37,568 bases of DNA from Planctomycetota bacterium (lineage in GTDB: Bacteria > Planctomycetota > Planctomycetia > Pirellulales > Pirellulaceae), in assembly GCA_024276655.1 (NCBI GenBank), contig JAJRWU010000230.1, positions 1 through 37,568 on the forward strand. The letters run 5' to 3'. This document shows positions 1-7,821 of the stretch, in pieces. Numbering within the stretch: the stretch's first letter is position 1; each line of letters opens with the position of its first letter. The translations under genes were made by a program, and so were the position numbers. The notes below the pieces were generated by a model, which was not told where the DNA came from, ran no database searches, and was given only the letters and a program-made list of their open reading frames with translations.

Positions 1-1
1 A

Positions 2-70
2 ACGATTGATAACGTCACTCGTTACTCCATGGGCGTTCGCAACGACCAGCGGTCGGTCACACTGCCCTAA
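2..70 (+). CDS. 3' end of an upstream gene (partial, unidentified)
   Basis: The second reading frame is open from the window edge and ends at TAA (68-70), giving a 22-residue tail that includes NVTRYSMGVRND and RSVTLP. A strong intrinsic terminator begins 28 bases after the stop, which fits the end of a plus-strand gene. The piece is too short to name a family. Another frame is also open here until about 89, so the call rests mainly on the terminator position. Confidence 0.35.
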   Translation, partial: TIDNVTRYSMGVRNDQRSVTLP

Positions 71-98
71 TTCGGCATTGCCAACGTAATGACTCTTA

Positions 99-138
99 CA
101 GGGAGATGCTCGCAAGCCGGGCGTCTCCCTGTTTTTTT
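99..138 (+). terminator. Rho-independent terminator
   Basis: An 8-bp perfect stem CAGGGAGA (99-106) / TCTCCCTG (124-131) is extended inward by further pairs (GC/GC and wobbles). A run of seven T residues (132-138) follows directly. This is a textbook intrinsic terminator for plus-strand transcription arriving from the left edge. Confidence 0.8.
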
Positions 139-546
139 ACCGTTCACGGGTTCGGATCTATCGGACAGATTGCTATCGCATTTCCACATGCCTTCGGCGG
201 AAGTCCTGATATTGCCCGGCGATTTCCAGGTGACTATTTCAACGCAGAGAACGCAAAGAGGCAGAGGCCCGCAGAGAAAAATTTCCAGTCGTCCCGTGAC
301 AAGGTGGCGATGTTATACTTTATGCGGGTGAAAATGTGACATTTGCACTAGCATGATGCAATTGTGTCAAACCTTACCGTGCGGAGTATCTTCAATTGCA
401 CAGCCGAAGAGTATCGCCGAGATTTGATTTTATTTCATTTCGTCTCTGCGGCCCTCTGCCTCTTTGCGGCCTCTGCGTTTCCCTTCTTCGCAACCGGTAA
501 TGGGTTATTTGCCATCGGATAGATTGTTGTCGCAATTTCCCTCGCC
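139..546. repeat. Non-coding spacer with two dispersed repeat families
   Basis: No convincing gene is seen. Two related segments, 139-190 and 491-546, share a core like GAYAGATTGYTRTCG and recur at 22946-23000. Between them lies an inverted pair of CGCAGAG/GCAAAGAGGCAGAG-type sequence: 241-276 reads forward and 441-478 reads as its reverse complement. That makes a unit of about 240 bp with complementary ends. The same purine-rich family appears around 35624-35927 and, more loosely, at 23110-23160. The small open frames here have no recognisable features and are taken as chance. Confidence 0.55.
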
Positions 547-586
547 ACGTTGAACGGCTACTGTTTTTTTACCTCCATCTGGTTTC

Positions 587-2383
587 ATGAATCTCAACAT
601 GCCGGCGAGACGTTCGTTCCCAATGACTTTCCTCCCTTCCGGCCGCATTGTATTCGCCACCCCTTTTTTTCTTGCAGCGCTGTTCTGCGCTGGCTGCGAC
701 GGTTCGGCTTCTCAACCGCCCGTGGCGAAATCGCCAGATGCGGAAGTGAAAGCGCCGGCGCCCTTTGTGTTTTCTCCCGCTGCTCCGAAACCGAATCGCG
801 CCACGGCGCCGGTCGCCACGATTCATTTCTCGGAGGTAAGTCGAGAGCTGGGTTTCCAGCATGTGTACGAGAACGGCGAGCAGGGAGAATCGATCATGGT
901 CGAGACGCTCGGCGGCGGCGGCGGCTGGCTCGATTTTGATCGCGATGGACGCTGGGATTTGCTGCTCAACCAAGGCGGCGATCCCACCAAGCCGGCCGAT
1001 GCGTCGCAGCCGCGAGACGCCTTGTATCGGAATATTGGCAAGGCTGGCTTTCAAGAGGTTTCGGCCGCCGCGAGATTCAACGAGTATGGCTACGGGCAGG
1101 GCGTTGCCGTGGGCGACTACGATAACGACGGCTTCGACGATCTGTATATTACGAACGTTGGCGCGAACACGCTGTGGCGCAATTTGGGGGATGGCACGTT
1201 CGAGGAAGTCGGCAAGGTTGCCAGAGTGGCGGATCCTCGCTGGAGTAGCTCAGCCGCCTGGGGCGATCTCGACCTCGATGGCGACCTCGACCTCTACGTC
1301 TGTAACTATTTGGTTTATGATCCTCACAACCCTATGGAGTGCGTCACCAAAAAAGGGGAGCATCGCATTTGTCACCCTCGGGATCTCGACCCTTGGCCCG
1401 ATGCGTGCTTTATGAATCAGGGCGACGGCGTGTTCACGCAGGAAGATCGTCAGCGCGGCCTGTTTGGCGAGGGCAACAAGGGGCTGGGCGTCGTGATCGC
1501 CGACTTCAACAACGACCGCCTGCCCGATCTCTACGTAGCCAACGATACAACGGCCAATTTTCTCTTCCAGAACCGAGGCGACGCACAGTTCGAGGAAACG
1601 GCGTATCTTTCAGGCTGCGCGGTGAATCGGCATGGCTCCTACCAGGCGAGCATGGGCTTGGGCGTCGCCGACGTCGACAACAACGGGTTTCTTGATATTT
1701 ATGTATCGCACTTTTATCATGAGTCGAACACGTTGTACCAAAACCTGGGCGCACAGGGTTTTCAAGATAACACCGCCATCGCCGGACTCCACGCCCTGAC
1801 CATGCCGTACCTCGGTTTTGGCGTCGTGATTTCCGATTTCAATCAAAATGGCTTTCAAGATATTTTCGTCACCAACGGCCATATCGAGAATTACCCCGGC
1901 AATCCGTTGCGGAAAATGCGCCCTCAGGTTCTGGCCTTCAACGGTAGCGTTTGGCAAGACATCAGGCCTTTCGCGGGTGATTTTTTCGGGGAAAAACACG
2001 CGGGGCGGGGGGTCGCGTGGTGCGATTTCGACAACGATGGTGATGCCGATCTAGCGGTTATTCATCAACAGGAGCCGGCGGCAATTCTCCGCAACGATTC
2101 CCAGCGAGGGCATTGGCTCAAATTCCAGTTTCGCGGACGAAGCAGCAACCGCCGGGGTATTGGCGCCCGGGTGATCGTTCGCATCGGTGAAAAACAATGG
2201 ATGCAAGAACTCGTGGGAGGGGGCAGCTACGCTTCCAGCCGCCAGCCGGCGCTCATCTTCGGCTTTGGCGATTTGTCTGGGCCGTGTGATATCGAAGTGC
2301 TCTGGCCCAGCGGAAAAACCCAGCACTTGGCTGATATCGCCTTGGACCAAGAACTCATTCTTGACGAACCCCGCTCGGAATAA
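587..2383 (+). CDS. CRTAC1-like FG-GAP/VCBS repeat protein with C-terminal ASPIC/UnbV domain
   Basis: 598 residues. The N-terminus has a hydrophobic segment (about residues 20-36) ending in CAGC, so it may be a lipoprotein with Cys37; the -3 position is Cys rather than Leu/Val, so lipidation is uncertain and it could instead be simply secreted. From about residue 115 there are seven calcium-binding FG-GAP/VCBS-type motifs of the form DxDxDGxxDL, such as DFDRDGRWDLLL, DYDNDGFDDLYI, DLDLDGDLDLYV and DFDNDGDADLAV, predicting a beta-propeller. The last ~80 residues match the ASPIC/UnbV domain (GIGARV, then EVLWPSGKTQHL). Cys pairs around MECVTKKGEHRICHP resemble CRTAC1 proteins. The family is abundant in Planctomycetota, with no established substrate. 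No clear Shine-Dalgarno sequence precedes the ATG; later ATGs at 599 and 623 are possible starts. It stands alone, with the tRNA gene next. Confidence 0.9.
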   Translation: MNLNMPARRSFPMTFLPSGRIVFATPFFLAALFCAGCDGSASQPPVAKSPDAEVKAPAPFVFSPAAPKPNRATAPVATIHFSEVSRELGFQHVYENGEQGESIMVETLGGGGGWLDFDRDGRWDLLLNQGGDPTKPADASQPRDALYRNIGKAGFQEVSAAARFNEYGYGQGVAVGDYDNDGFDDLYITNVGANTLWRNLGDGTFEEVGKVARVADPRWSSSAAWGDLDLDGDLDLYVCNYLVYDPHNPMECVTKKGEHRICHPRDLDPWPDACFMNQGDGVFTQEDRQRGLFGEGNKGLGVVIADFNNDRLPDLYVANDTTANFLFQNRGDAQFEETAYLSGCAVNRHGSYQASMGLGVADVDNNGFLDIYVSHFYHESNTLYQNLGAQGFQDNTAIAGLHALTMPYLGFGVVISDFNQNGFQDIFVTNGHIENYPGNPLRKMRPQVLAFNGSVWQDIRPFAGDFFGEKHAGRGVAWCDFDNDGDADLAVIHQQEPAAILRNDSQRGHWLKFQFRGRSSNRRGIGARVIVRIGEKQWMQELVGGGSYASSRQPALIFGFGDLSGPCDIEVLWPSGKTQHLADIALDQELILDEPRSE

Positions 2384-2672
2384 CCAACCTGTTGAATATA
2401 CGAATCACGAGGTGCGCTTCGCCGTTGTCTCTGCGGTCACATCTGGCGGCGCCTCATTTTGATTGGGCGCTTTGCGCCCGATGGCCGATGAAGTAGACTT
2501 ACAGCAGTCGCCGGGGAGTTGAGACGTCGTTTCACGCCGCCCGCCCGTTTTTCACGCCGTGATGAAATCACCGGGGCGGCGCCGCCTTCGTCTACGAGGA
2601 AACAGGTCGGCGAAAACAGTTGCGTTTCCCTAACCTCTTTCACTGAAACAACTTTATTCACTGAAACCAGAT

Positions 2673-2745
2673 GGTCAGGTAGCTCAGTTGGTAGAGCATC
2701 GGACTGAAAATCCGAGTGTCGGCGGTTCGAACCCGCCCCTGACCA
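2673..2745 (+). tRNA. tRNA-Phe (GAA)
   Basis: A full cloverleaf can be folded: acceptor GGTCAGG (2673-2679) with CCTGACC (2738-2744), D-stem GCTC/GAGC, anticodon stem TCGGA/TCCGA with loop CTGAAAA (2704-2710), and T-arm GGCGG-TTCGAAC-CCGCC (2721-2737). The anticodon is GAA (2706-2708), decoding Phe. The discriminator is A2745. The 3' CCA is not encoded (CTT follows), so it must be added after transcription. Confidence 0.97.
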
Positions 2746-2813
2746 CTTCTAAATGCTTTCTGCATAAGTGGTTGCAGATACGGCCTTGAAACGGGATTTA
2801 TCCAGTTTTTGGC

Positions 2814-4775
2814 TTACTTCACGGCGGGCGGCGGCGATTGCCAGCGGCACAAGAGGGCGAGAAACGCTGGGAATAGAACGGGCCGCACGATGAAGGTGTC
2901 GAGCAGCACTCCCAAGGCGAGCGAAAACCCTAGTTGCACCATCGCTTTGAGGGCGCCGTCGGCGGGGAAGAGGCCTTTGAGCAGCGGCAGCGAGTCGGGG
3001 ATGATGTCCCCCCAAACGCTGCTGGTCATGGCCAGAAAGGCGCCCGCCATGATCAAGCCGCAACTGGTGATGATGCCGCCGGTGCGAAGTACGGCGCGGC
3101 GCAGTCCGGTGAAAGGGCCAAATCTTTTTTGCTCTTCAAAAACGCGCGTGGCGAGATAGACGTTGTAGTCTTGCCCAATCGCGACGAGTATCACGAACAA
3201 AAACAACGGGGTTTTCCAATCGAGCCCCTGGTAGCCGCCGCCTTCGAGCACTCGAAAGAACATGTCCGACATTCCCAAAGTGACGAAATACGTCAGCAAC
3301 ACCGAAGCCACCATGAAAACGCATACGATCGGTTTGCGCAGCACCACCAGCAGCACGGCGAACACCGTTAGCACAACCAACACTTGAATGCGGCGGGTGT
3401 CTGACTGCGTGACTTTGCGCAAATCGGAAATGGAGGCCGTTGTTCCTTGAAAGGCGAACTGGGCGCCTTGCCAGTAGCCGGGGCTTTCGCTTAACCGGGC
3501 AAGCGTTTCATCGAGCGCCGAGAGCACCGCTATCGCTTCCTTGGAAAAGGGGTCGTATTCGCTGATCACCTCCAACCGCGAGACCTTTCCTCGATATCCC
3601 GGAGCTTGCGAGACATACACCTCAGTCGTGCGTTGGTGAGGTCGCATGAAGAGGGTTCGCCAGTCTTTGCGCTGCCAGAGGGAATAACGCTTTTTGGGCG
3701 GGTAGTCGCCCATGGGGTCGGTCAGACTGCGCACCGAGGTGACACCGGCCACGTAAAGTAAGTGCGTGAGTTGGCCGAGTTGCTTGCGGTCTTCACGACC
3801 CTCGTTGAAGTCGGCGTCTGGCTTGCGAACCACCACCGTGATCGGCGATTTATCGCCCACGGAAAAATGGCGGTTGTACAACTCAGCGCCTTGTCGACTG
3901 GGCCGCCGGGCGTCGAGTCCGGCCAGAAAATCGTAAGTGACTCGCCCTGAAGATATCCAGCCGATGCCGGCTAACGGCGCCATGATGGCCAGGCTGACGG
4001 CGAGAATTGGCGCCGGGTAACTGGTAATCACTCGCGCCAGCGCACGCCAAAATGGGCTGTCATTGGCCGTCGCCGTAGTGGCCGCGCCGCGCATTCGGCG
4101 GCTCCAGGCCATCAGCGGTTGGAAACCGCGCAGCAAGGCGGGCGTCAGCGTGACACACGCCAAAAAGGTAATGCACAAGCACAGGCCAATGATTGGGCCG
4201 CTGTTGCGGAACTTGCCGAACTCCGTGAAAAACATCGTCGCGAGGCCGAGAATGGTTGTCAGGGAGCTGGCCAGTAGGGCGTCGCCCACGCCTCCCAGGG
4301 CTTGAACGATCGACCGTTCCGGCCCGGCTTCCGACAAAGCCTCTTCGCGATACCGCGAGATAAAGAACAGGCAATAATCCGTGCCGGCGCCGAAGAGAAT
4401 CACGACGACAAAAATGCGCGTCGTGGTGAACACCTGGAGGTTGAACCAGGCGAATCCTGGAATACCGGGCAAACGCGTTAGCGCCGCCACGATTCCCATC
4501 GAAACCACCAACGCGGCGGCAATCGTGATCAAGGGCAGCAGCACGAGCACCGGCGAGCGATAGATAAAAACCAACAACCCGACGATCATAATCACGGTGA
4601 ACATTTCGGTGTTGCGTACGCTATCGCGAGCCGAGAGCAACATATCGCCGCCGACCGCCGCCGAACCCGTCACCAAAACCTGGAGCCCCTCCAGATGGTT
4701 GGCCCGTATGCGTTGCCGGACCTCCGCCACCTGCTGGTTTAGCCGACGCATCAATTCGATGTTGGCGGTCGCCAT
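2814..4775 (-). CDS. MMPL/RND-family transporter, C-terminal part (split by in-frame TAG)
   Basis: 653 residues containing most of an MMPL-type exporter: two sets of membrane helices and a large extracytoplasmic loop. The two proton-relay-type motifs of the family are present, GTDYCLF (about residue 131) and GQDYNVY in the second half. The first ATG lies inside a conserved stretch: codons upstream of it, in the same frame, read HPHARLVVLHLSNEF, which belongs to the same protein, back to a TAG at 4836-4838. Beyond that TAG the same frame continues into the N-terminal part (4836-5549). Together they make about 910 residues, the normal size for the family. This piece lacks the first helix and half of the first extracytoplasmic domain, so activity on its own is doubtful. 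Likely role if intact: export of a lipid, hopanoid or other hydrophobic compound; substrate unknown. Confidence 0.85.
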   Translation of the reverse strand: MATANIELMRRLNQQVAEVRQRIRANHLEGLQVLVTGSAAVGGDMLLSARDSVRNTEMFTVIMIVGLLVFIYRSPVLVLLPLITIAAALVVSMGIVAALTRLPGIPGFAWFNLQVFTTTRIFVVVILFGAGTDYCLFFISRYREEALSEAGPERSIVQALGGVGDALLASSLTTILGLATMFFTEFGKFRNSGPIIGLCLCITFLACVTLTPALLRGFQPLMAWSRRMRGAATTATANDSPFWRALARVITSYPAPILAVSLAIMAPLAGIGWISSGRVTYDFLAGLDARRPSRQGAELYNRHFSVGDKSPITVVVRKPDADFNEGREDRKQLGQLTHLLYVAGVTSVRSLTDPMGDYPPKKRYSLWQRKDWRTLFMRPHQRTTEVYVSQAPGYRGKVSRLEVISEYDPFSKEAIAVLSALDETLARLSESPGYWQGAQFAFQGTTASISDLRKVTQSDTRRIQVLVVLTVFAVLLVVLRKPIVCVFMVASVLLTYFVTLGMSDMFFRVLEGGGYQGLDWKTPLFLFVILVAIGQDYNVYLATRVFEEQKRFGPFTGLRRAVLRTGGIITSCGLIMAGAFLAMTSSVWGDIIPDSLPLLKGLFPADGALKAMVQLGFSLALGVLLDTFIVRPVLFPAFLALLCRWQSPPPAVK

Positions 4776-4835
4776 GAATTCATTGGAAAGGTGCAGTACG
4801 ACCAGCCTCGCGTGAGGATGATTTCGGCCTAGCCG

Positions 4836-5549
4836 CTATCGAAAGACGTCTTCGTACCAAGTCCAAACATCGAGCAAGGGCCACTCGAATTTATTTTCAT
4901 TTCGTTGTGCATCGAGCAGTTGGCGAACAATTTCCTGGCCGTATTTGTCGGCCCGGCGCCGCTCTTGCTCGGCGGCTTGGTGGTCGCCTTGGAGTTCTCG
5001 CAACCGGCTGAGGTTCAGGTGCGCCGAGGCGTTGATCCGCCGGTCGTCGCCGGAGTAACGCTCCAAAACCCGCTCAGACGCAAAATCCTGATTCAATCGA
5101 ATCGTTTCCTCCAACGCGTGTTCCGCCGCCGCTATTTCCACGGCCAGACGCATTTGCAACGCCTTGGTTCGCGGACTGTCAGGATTATTGCCGCGGGAAA
5201 TTTCCTGCTGCAAGTGTTGTCCACGCGCGATGCGTGAAACGCCGAGAATGTTGAGGAACCGGCGGGCTAGGTCGTAGGCGGCGAAACGGTCGACGCCGGT
5301 GAGTTCGCCGCCTTCGCGGGCGACGATCAACACGATTTGGCTCTTGGAGCGGTTGTGAGGGAATGCCTCTCGCAACAAGCGTTCGCCCACGACGCTTTTC
5401 ATTTGGGCGGGCAGATAGGCGAAGTCGCCGTCTTGGGCGACGTCGTCCCAGCGGGGCGCGGCAACCCGCGCCAGCACCGCGGCGACAAGCCACAACAGAA
5501 TCACGAGTCGCCAATGCTTGACGACAAATTGCCCCAGGTGGATGAACAT
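4836..5549 (-). CDS. MMPL/RND-family transporter, N-terminal part (ends at premature TAG)
   Basis: 237 residues. There is one N-terminal membrane helix (about residues 13-31, VILLWLVAAVLARVAAP), then an extracytoplasmic domain with long helical, Glu/Arg-rich segments (about residues 130-215). It ends at WTWYEDVFR followed by TAG. The following codons stay in the frame of the 653-residue part, with no frameshift, so this is the start of the same ancestral gene. It retains no transport core. Either the gene is a recent pseudogene (one base change would restore it), or the TAG is a sequence error, or it is read through at some frequency. Confidence 0.8.
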   Translation of the reverse strand: MFIHLGQFVVKHWRLVILLWLVAAVLARVAAPRWDDVAQDGDFAYLPAQMKSVVGERLLREAFPHNRSKSQIVLIVAREGGELTGVDRFAAYDLARRFLNILGVSRIARGQHLQQEISRGNNPDSPRTKALQMRLAVEIAAAEHALEETIRLNQDFASERVLERYSGDDRRINASAHLNLSRLRELQGDHQAAEQERRRADKYGQEIVRQLLDAQRNENKFEWPLLDVWTWYEDVFR

Positions 5550-5782
5550 TATTTCCGGTCAGACACAAACAGCCCCAAAAGCACCGCTACGAGAAGAATC
5601 TATCGTAGCGGGCGGCGGCAGTCATGGCAATTTCAACCGAAGCGTACGCTCCAACCAAGAAGGAAAACACACTAAGAACTCCTAACACAACCCCCTGTTT
5701 GGCGTTTCAAACACGGAGTCTGATGCTGACCTACCAAGTTGTGTTAGAAGGTATAAAGTGTGAACTCCAACGGTGGCGGCCT
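5550..5782. repeat. Spacer with inverted repeats between tadC and the MMPL gene
   Basis: No gene is seen. A perfect 8-bp inverted repeat CGCTACGA (5585-5592) / TCGTAGCG (5603-5610) can form a hairpin. A 10-bp inverted repeat CTAACACAAC (5682-5691) / GTTGTGTTAG (5738-5747) encloses a smaller hairpin TGTTTG-GCGTTT-CAAACA (5696-5713). AGCGTACGCTCCAAC (5641-5655) and TGAACTCCAACGG (5761-5773) belong to the dispersed REP-like family seen at 13108-13181 and 16131-16370. None is followed by a clear T-run on the minus strand, so a simple terminator for the tad genes is not evident. Confidence 0.5.
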
Positions 5783-6751
5783 CTACCCGCCGTTCATGGC
5801 GGGGAACATTTCTCGCACCATGGTGATGGCGGCCGGGCCGACCAGCACCACGAAAATGCCGGGGAAGATAAAAATGACCAACGGAAAAATGAGTTTCACG
5901 GCGGTCTTGGCGGCCTTCTCTTCCGCGATTTGCTTGCGGCGCGTGCGCATGGAGTCGCTTTGCACGCGCAACGCCTGAGCGATGCTCGAACCGAATTTGT
6001 CGGCCTGAATAATAATTGCGGCCAGAGCGCGGAGGTCGTCCACGCCGTTGCGCTGGCCAAGGTCGTGAAGAACGTCGCTGCGAGTGCGGCCCATTTGTAG
6101 TTGCAGGTTGCAGAGGCCGAATTCGTCCGCCACGACCGGACTGGAGCGTTTCATTTCCTCGGCCACGCGTTTCATGGCCTGATCCAAACCAAGGCCGGCC
6201 TCCACACAAACCACGATCAGGTCGAGGGCGTCGGGGAGCCCGAGGAAAAGGGACTCTTTCCGCTTTCTGCTAATGAACCAGAGAATGATGTCGGGAACGT
6301 AAAACATGCCGCCGCCGATCAACACCAAGCGAAAAAGTCCTGTTTTGCTCATGGCGCCGTCGAAGAGCAACAGCCCGCCGCCGATAAAAAGGCCAAACAT
6401 CAGGGCGGCGAATTTAAATCCTAGAAAAATGGTGGTGGCGGAGTCGCCGCGAAAATTGCCATGCGACAGACGCGCCTTGAGTTTCCCGGCTTCCTTGGCG
6501 TTTTTCGGTTGCAAGGGCTTTGCCAACGCTGGGCTCGCCTTTTCCAAAAGGCGGGTCATGGCGTCGGAGGTTTTCCCCGTCGACCCTTCGCCCTTGCGCC
6601 GGTTGAGCGGATCTCGGAAGTCGTCGAGCCGTTGCTCGGTGCGATCCTTTTTCGGCGACAGAACGTCGATCAAGATCCAGACAATGGCGGCAATCGCGAT
6701 GAACACGGCGAACGGCGTCAGTGCGGCGATATCTATGTTTGACAACGACAT
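5783..6751 (-). CDS. tadC: Type II secretion system F family protein, TadC-like
   Basis: 322 residues from the chosen ATG (MSLSNIDIAAL). A longer frame reaches 6793, but that would overlap the upstream gene by 35 bases, whereas the ATG at 6751 lies 7 bases after the tadB stop with AAGG about 12 bases ahead. The protein has an N-terminal helix, a basic linker, two central helices and a C-terminal helix, with the T2SS-F core DALDLIVVCVEAGLGLDQAM in the second half. It is the inner-membrane platform partner of TadB in Tad (type IVc) pilus assembly. It is last in the cpaF-tadB-tadC series, all on the minus strand. Confidence 0.9.
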   Translation of the reverse strand: MSLSNIDIAALTPFAVFIAIAAIVWILIDVLSPKKDRTEQRLDDFRDPLNRRKGEGSTGKTSDAMTRLLEKASPALAKPLQPKNAKEAGKLKARLSHGNFRGDSATTIFLGFKFAALMFGLFIGGGLLLFDGAMSKTGLFRLVLIGGGMFYVPDIILWFISRKRKESLFLGLPDALDLIVVCVEAGLGLDQAMKRVAEEMKRSSPVVADEFGLCNLQLQMGRTRSDVLHDLGQRNGVDDLRALAAIIIQADKFGSSIAQALRVQSDSMRTRRKQIAEEKAAKTAVKLIFPLVIFIFPGIFVVLVGPAAITMVREMFPAMNGG

Positions 6752-6758
6752 GGTGGAA

Positions 6759-7724
6759 TCAGACCTTAATATCAACGATTTTTTTGATAACAAGCGCGCC
6801 CAGAATTTGGCTCACGATGGCGCCAGCCAGCATTTGCTTGCCCATCGGATCTTCAAACAACATCATCACGTAGTCGTAGTTGAGCCGCAGCATGACCACG
6901 AACAGCACCGGCGGCAGGGCCAACAGAACCGATCCCGAAAGCCGCCCTTCGCCCGTCAAGGCTTGCACTTGGCCGAGAATCTTGAAACGTTCGCGAACGA
7001 TGTAGCCGATTTTATCAAGGATTTCGGCCAGATCGCCGCCGGTTTGGCGTTGCAGAATGACGGCGGTGGCAAAGAATCTTAAATCAAGATTAGGCACCCG
7101 CGCTGTCATGTTTTCCAAAGATTCGTCGAGCGGGATACCCAGGTTTTGTTCTTCGTAACAACGGCCAAATTCGGGGCCCAGCGGCGTATCCATTTCTTCG
7201 GCCACCAGTTGGAACCCGGCGCCCAGACTATGGCCGGCTCGCAACGCACGCGACAGCAACTCCAAAGCGCCGGGCATTTGCTTGGCGAAGGCGGCTAGTC
7301 GACGTTTGCGTTTGAAAACAACATACGTAAACGGCCCCAGTGCGAACGCGCCGGCGAAAATTGGCGCGAAGAAAGGACTGACGTAAGGCGTGACAACACA
7401 AATAGCCGCGCCCACCGCGGCGAACACGCCGGTCATGATAAAAAACTTAGACGGAGGGAGGTTGAGGTCGGCTTGTTCGAGAAGATTTCGCAGGTTCCCG
7501 AACCGAGAAAACAATTTCTCGATCATGCCGGGAGCATCCCAGCCGGCGGTCAGCAGGTTGGGTTGCTTGCGAGCGTCGCCCGCAATGGCGGAGGAGTTTC
7601 CGGCTAACATGTCGAGCCGGTCTTCCACCGCGGTGGCCGACTGCTGTTGAAAGATACTCGATAGGCCGACAATCAACGCCGTGGTGCCGAGAAACGCGGC
7701 GATAATTATGATGGTTGTCATCAT
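6759..7724 (-). CDS. tadB: Type II secretion system F family protein, TadB-like
   Basis: 321 residues. It starts with a hydrophobic helix (MMTTIIIIAAF), then a polar segment and a central pair of helices, then the F-domain core GALELLSRALRAGHSLGAGF (about residues 155-175) and C-terminal helices. TadB and TadC form the membrane platform on which the CpaF ATPase acts during Tad pilus assembly. AGGA lies about 10 bases upstream of the first ATG; the second ATG (7721) is equally possible. There is a 97-base gap to cpaF and 7 bases to tadC, which suggests co-transcription. Confidence 0.92.
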   Translation of the reverse strand: MMTTIIIIAAFLGTTALIVGLSSIFQQQSATAVEDRLDMLAGNSSAIAGDARKQPNLLTAGWDAPGMIEKLFSRFGNLRNLLEQADLNLPPSKFFIMTGVFAAVGAAICVVTPYVSPFFAPIFAGAFALGPFTYVVFKRKRRLAAFAKQMPGALELLSRALRAGHSLGAGFQLVAEEMDTPLGPEFGRCYEEQNLGIPLDESLENMTARVPNLDLRFFATAVILQRQTGGDLAEILDKIGYIVRERFKILGQVQALTGEGRLSGSVLLALPPVLFVVMLRLNYDYVMMLFEDPMGKQMLAGAIVSQILGALVIKKIVDIKV

Positions 7725-7821
7725 GGTGCTGTTTTCCTGTCAACTCTCGCAATTTTTTCCCTACGGCCGCTAACGCCGCCCGCCTTCAAAACCTCGCGAC
7801 GATCTTCATGATTTATCCGCT

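Noticed and set aside
89-339. Two overlapping 77-80 residue open frames near the left edge
   Set aside because: They run through the terminator and the CGCAGAG repeat, have no ribosome-binding site and no domain-like pattern.
2465-2479. Hairpin GGGCGC-TTT-GCGCCC after the first FG-GAP gene as a terminator
   Set aside because: No T-run on either strand; short spacer hairpins are common here.
2673-2745. tRNA-Phe as an integration site for a genomic island
   Set aside because: No integrase gene and no duplicated tRNA 3' end were found in the window.
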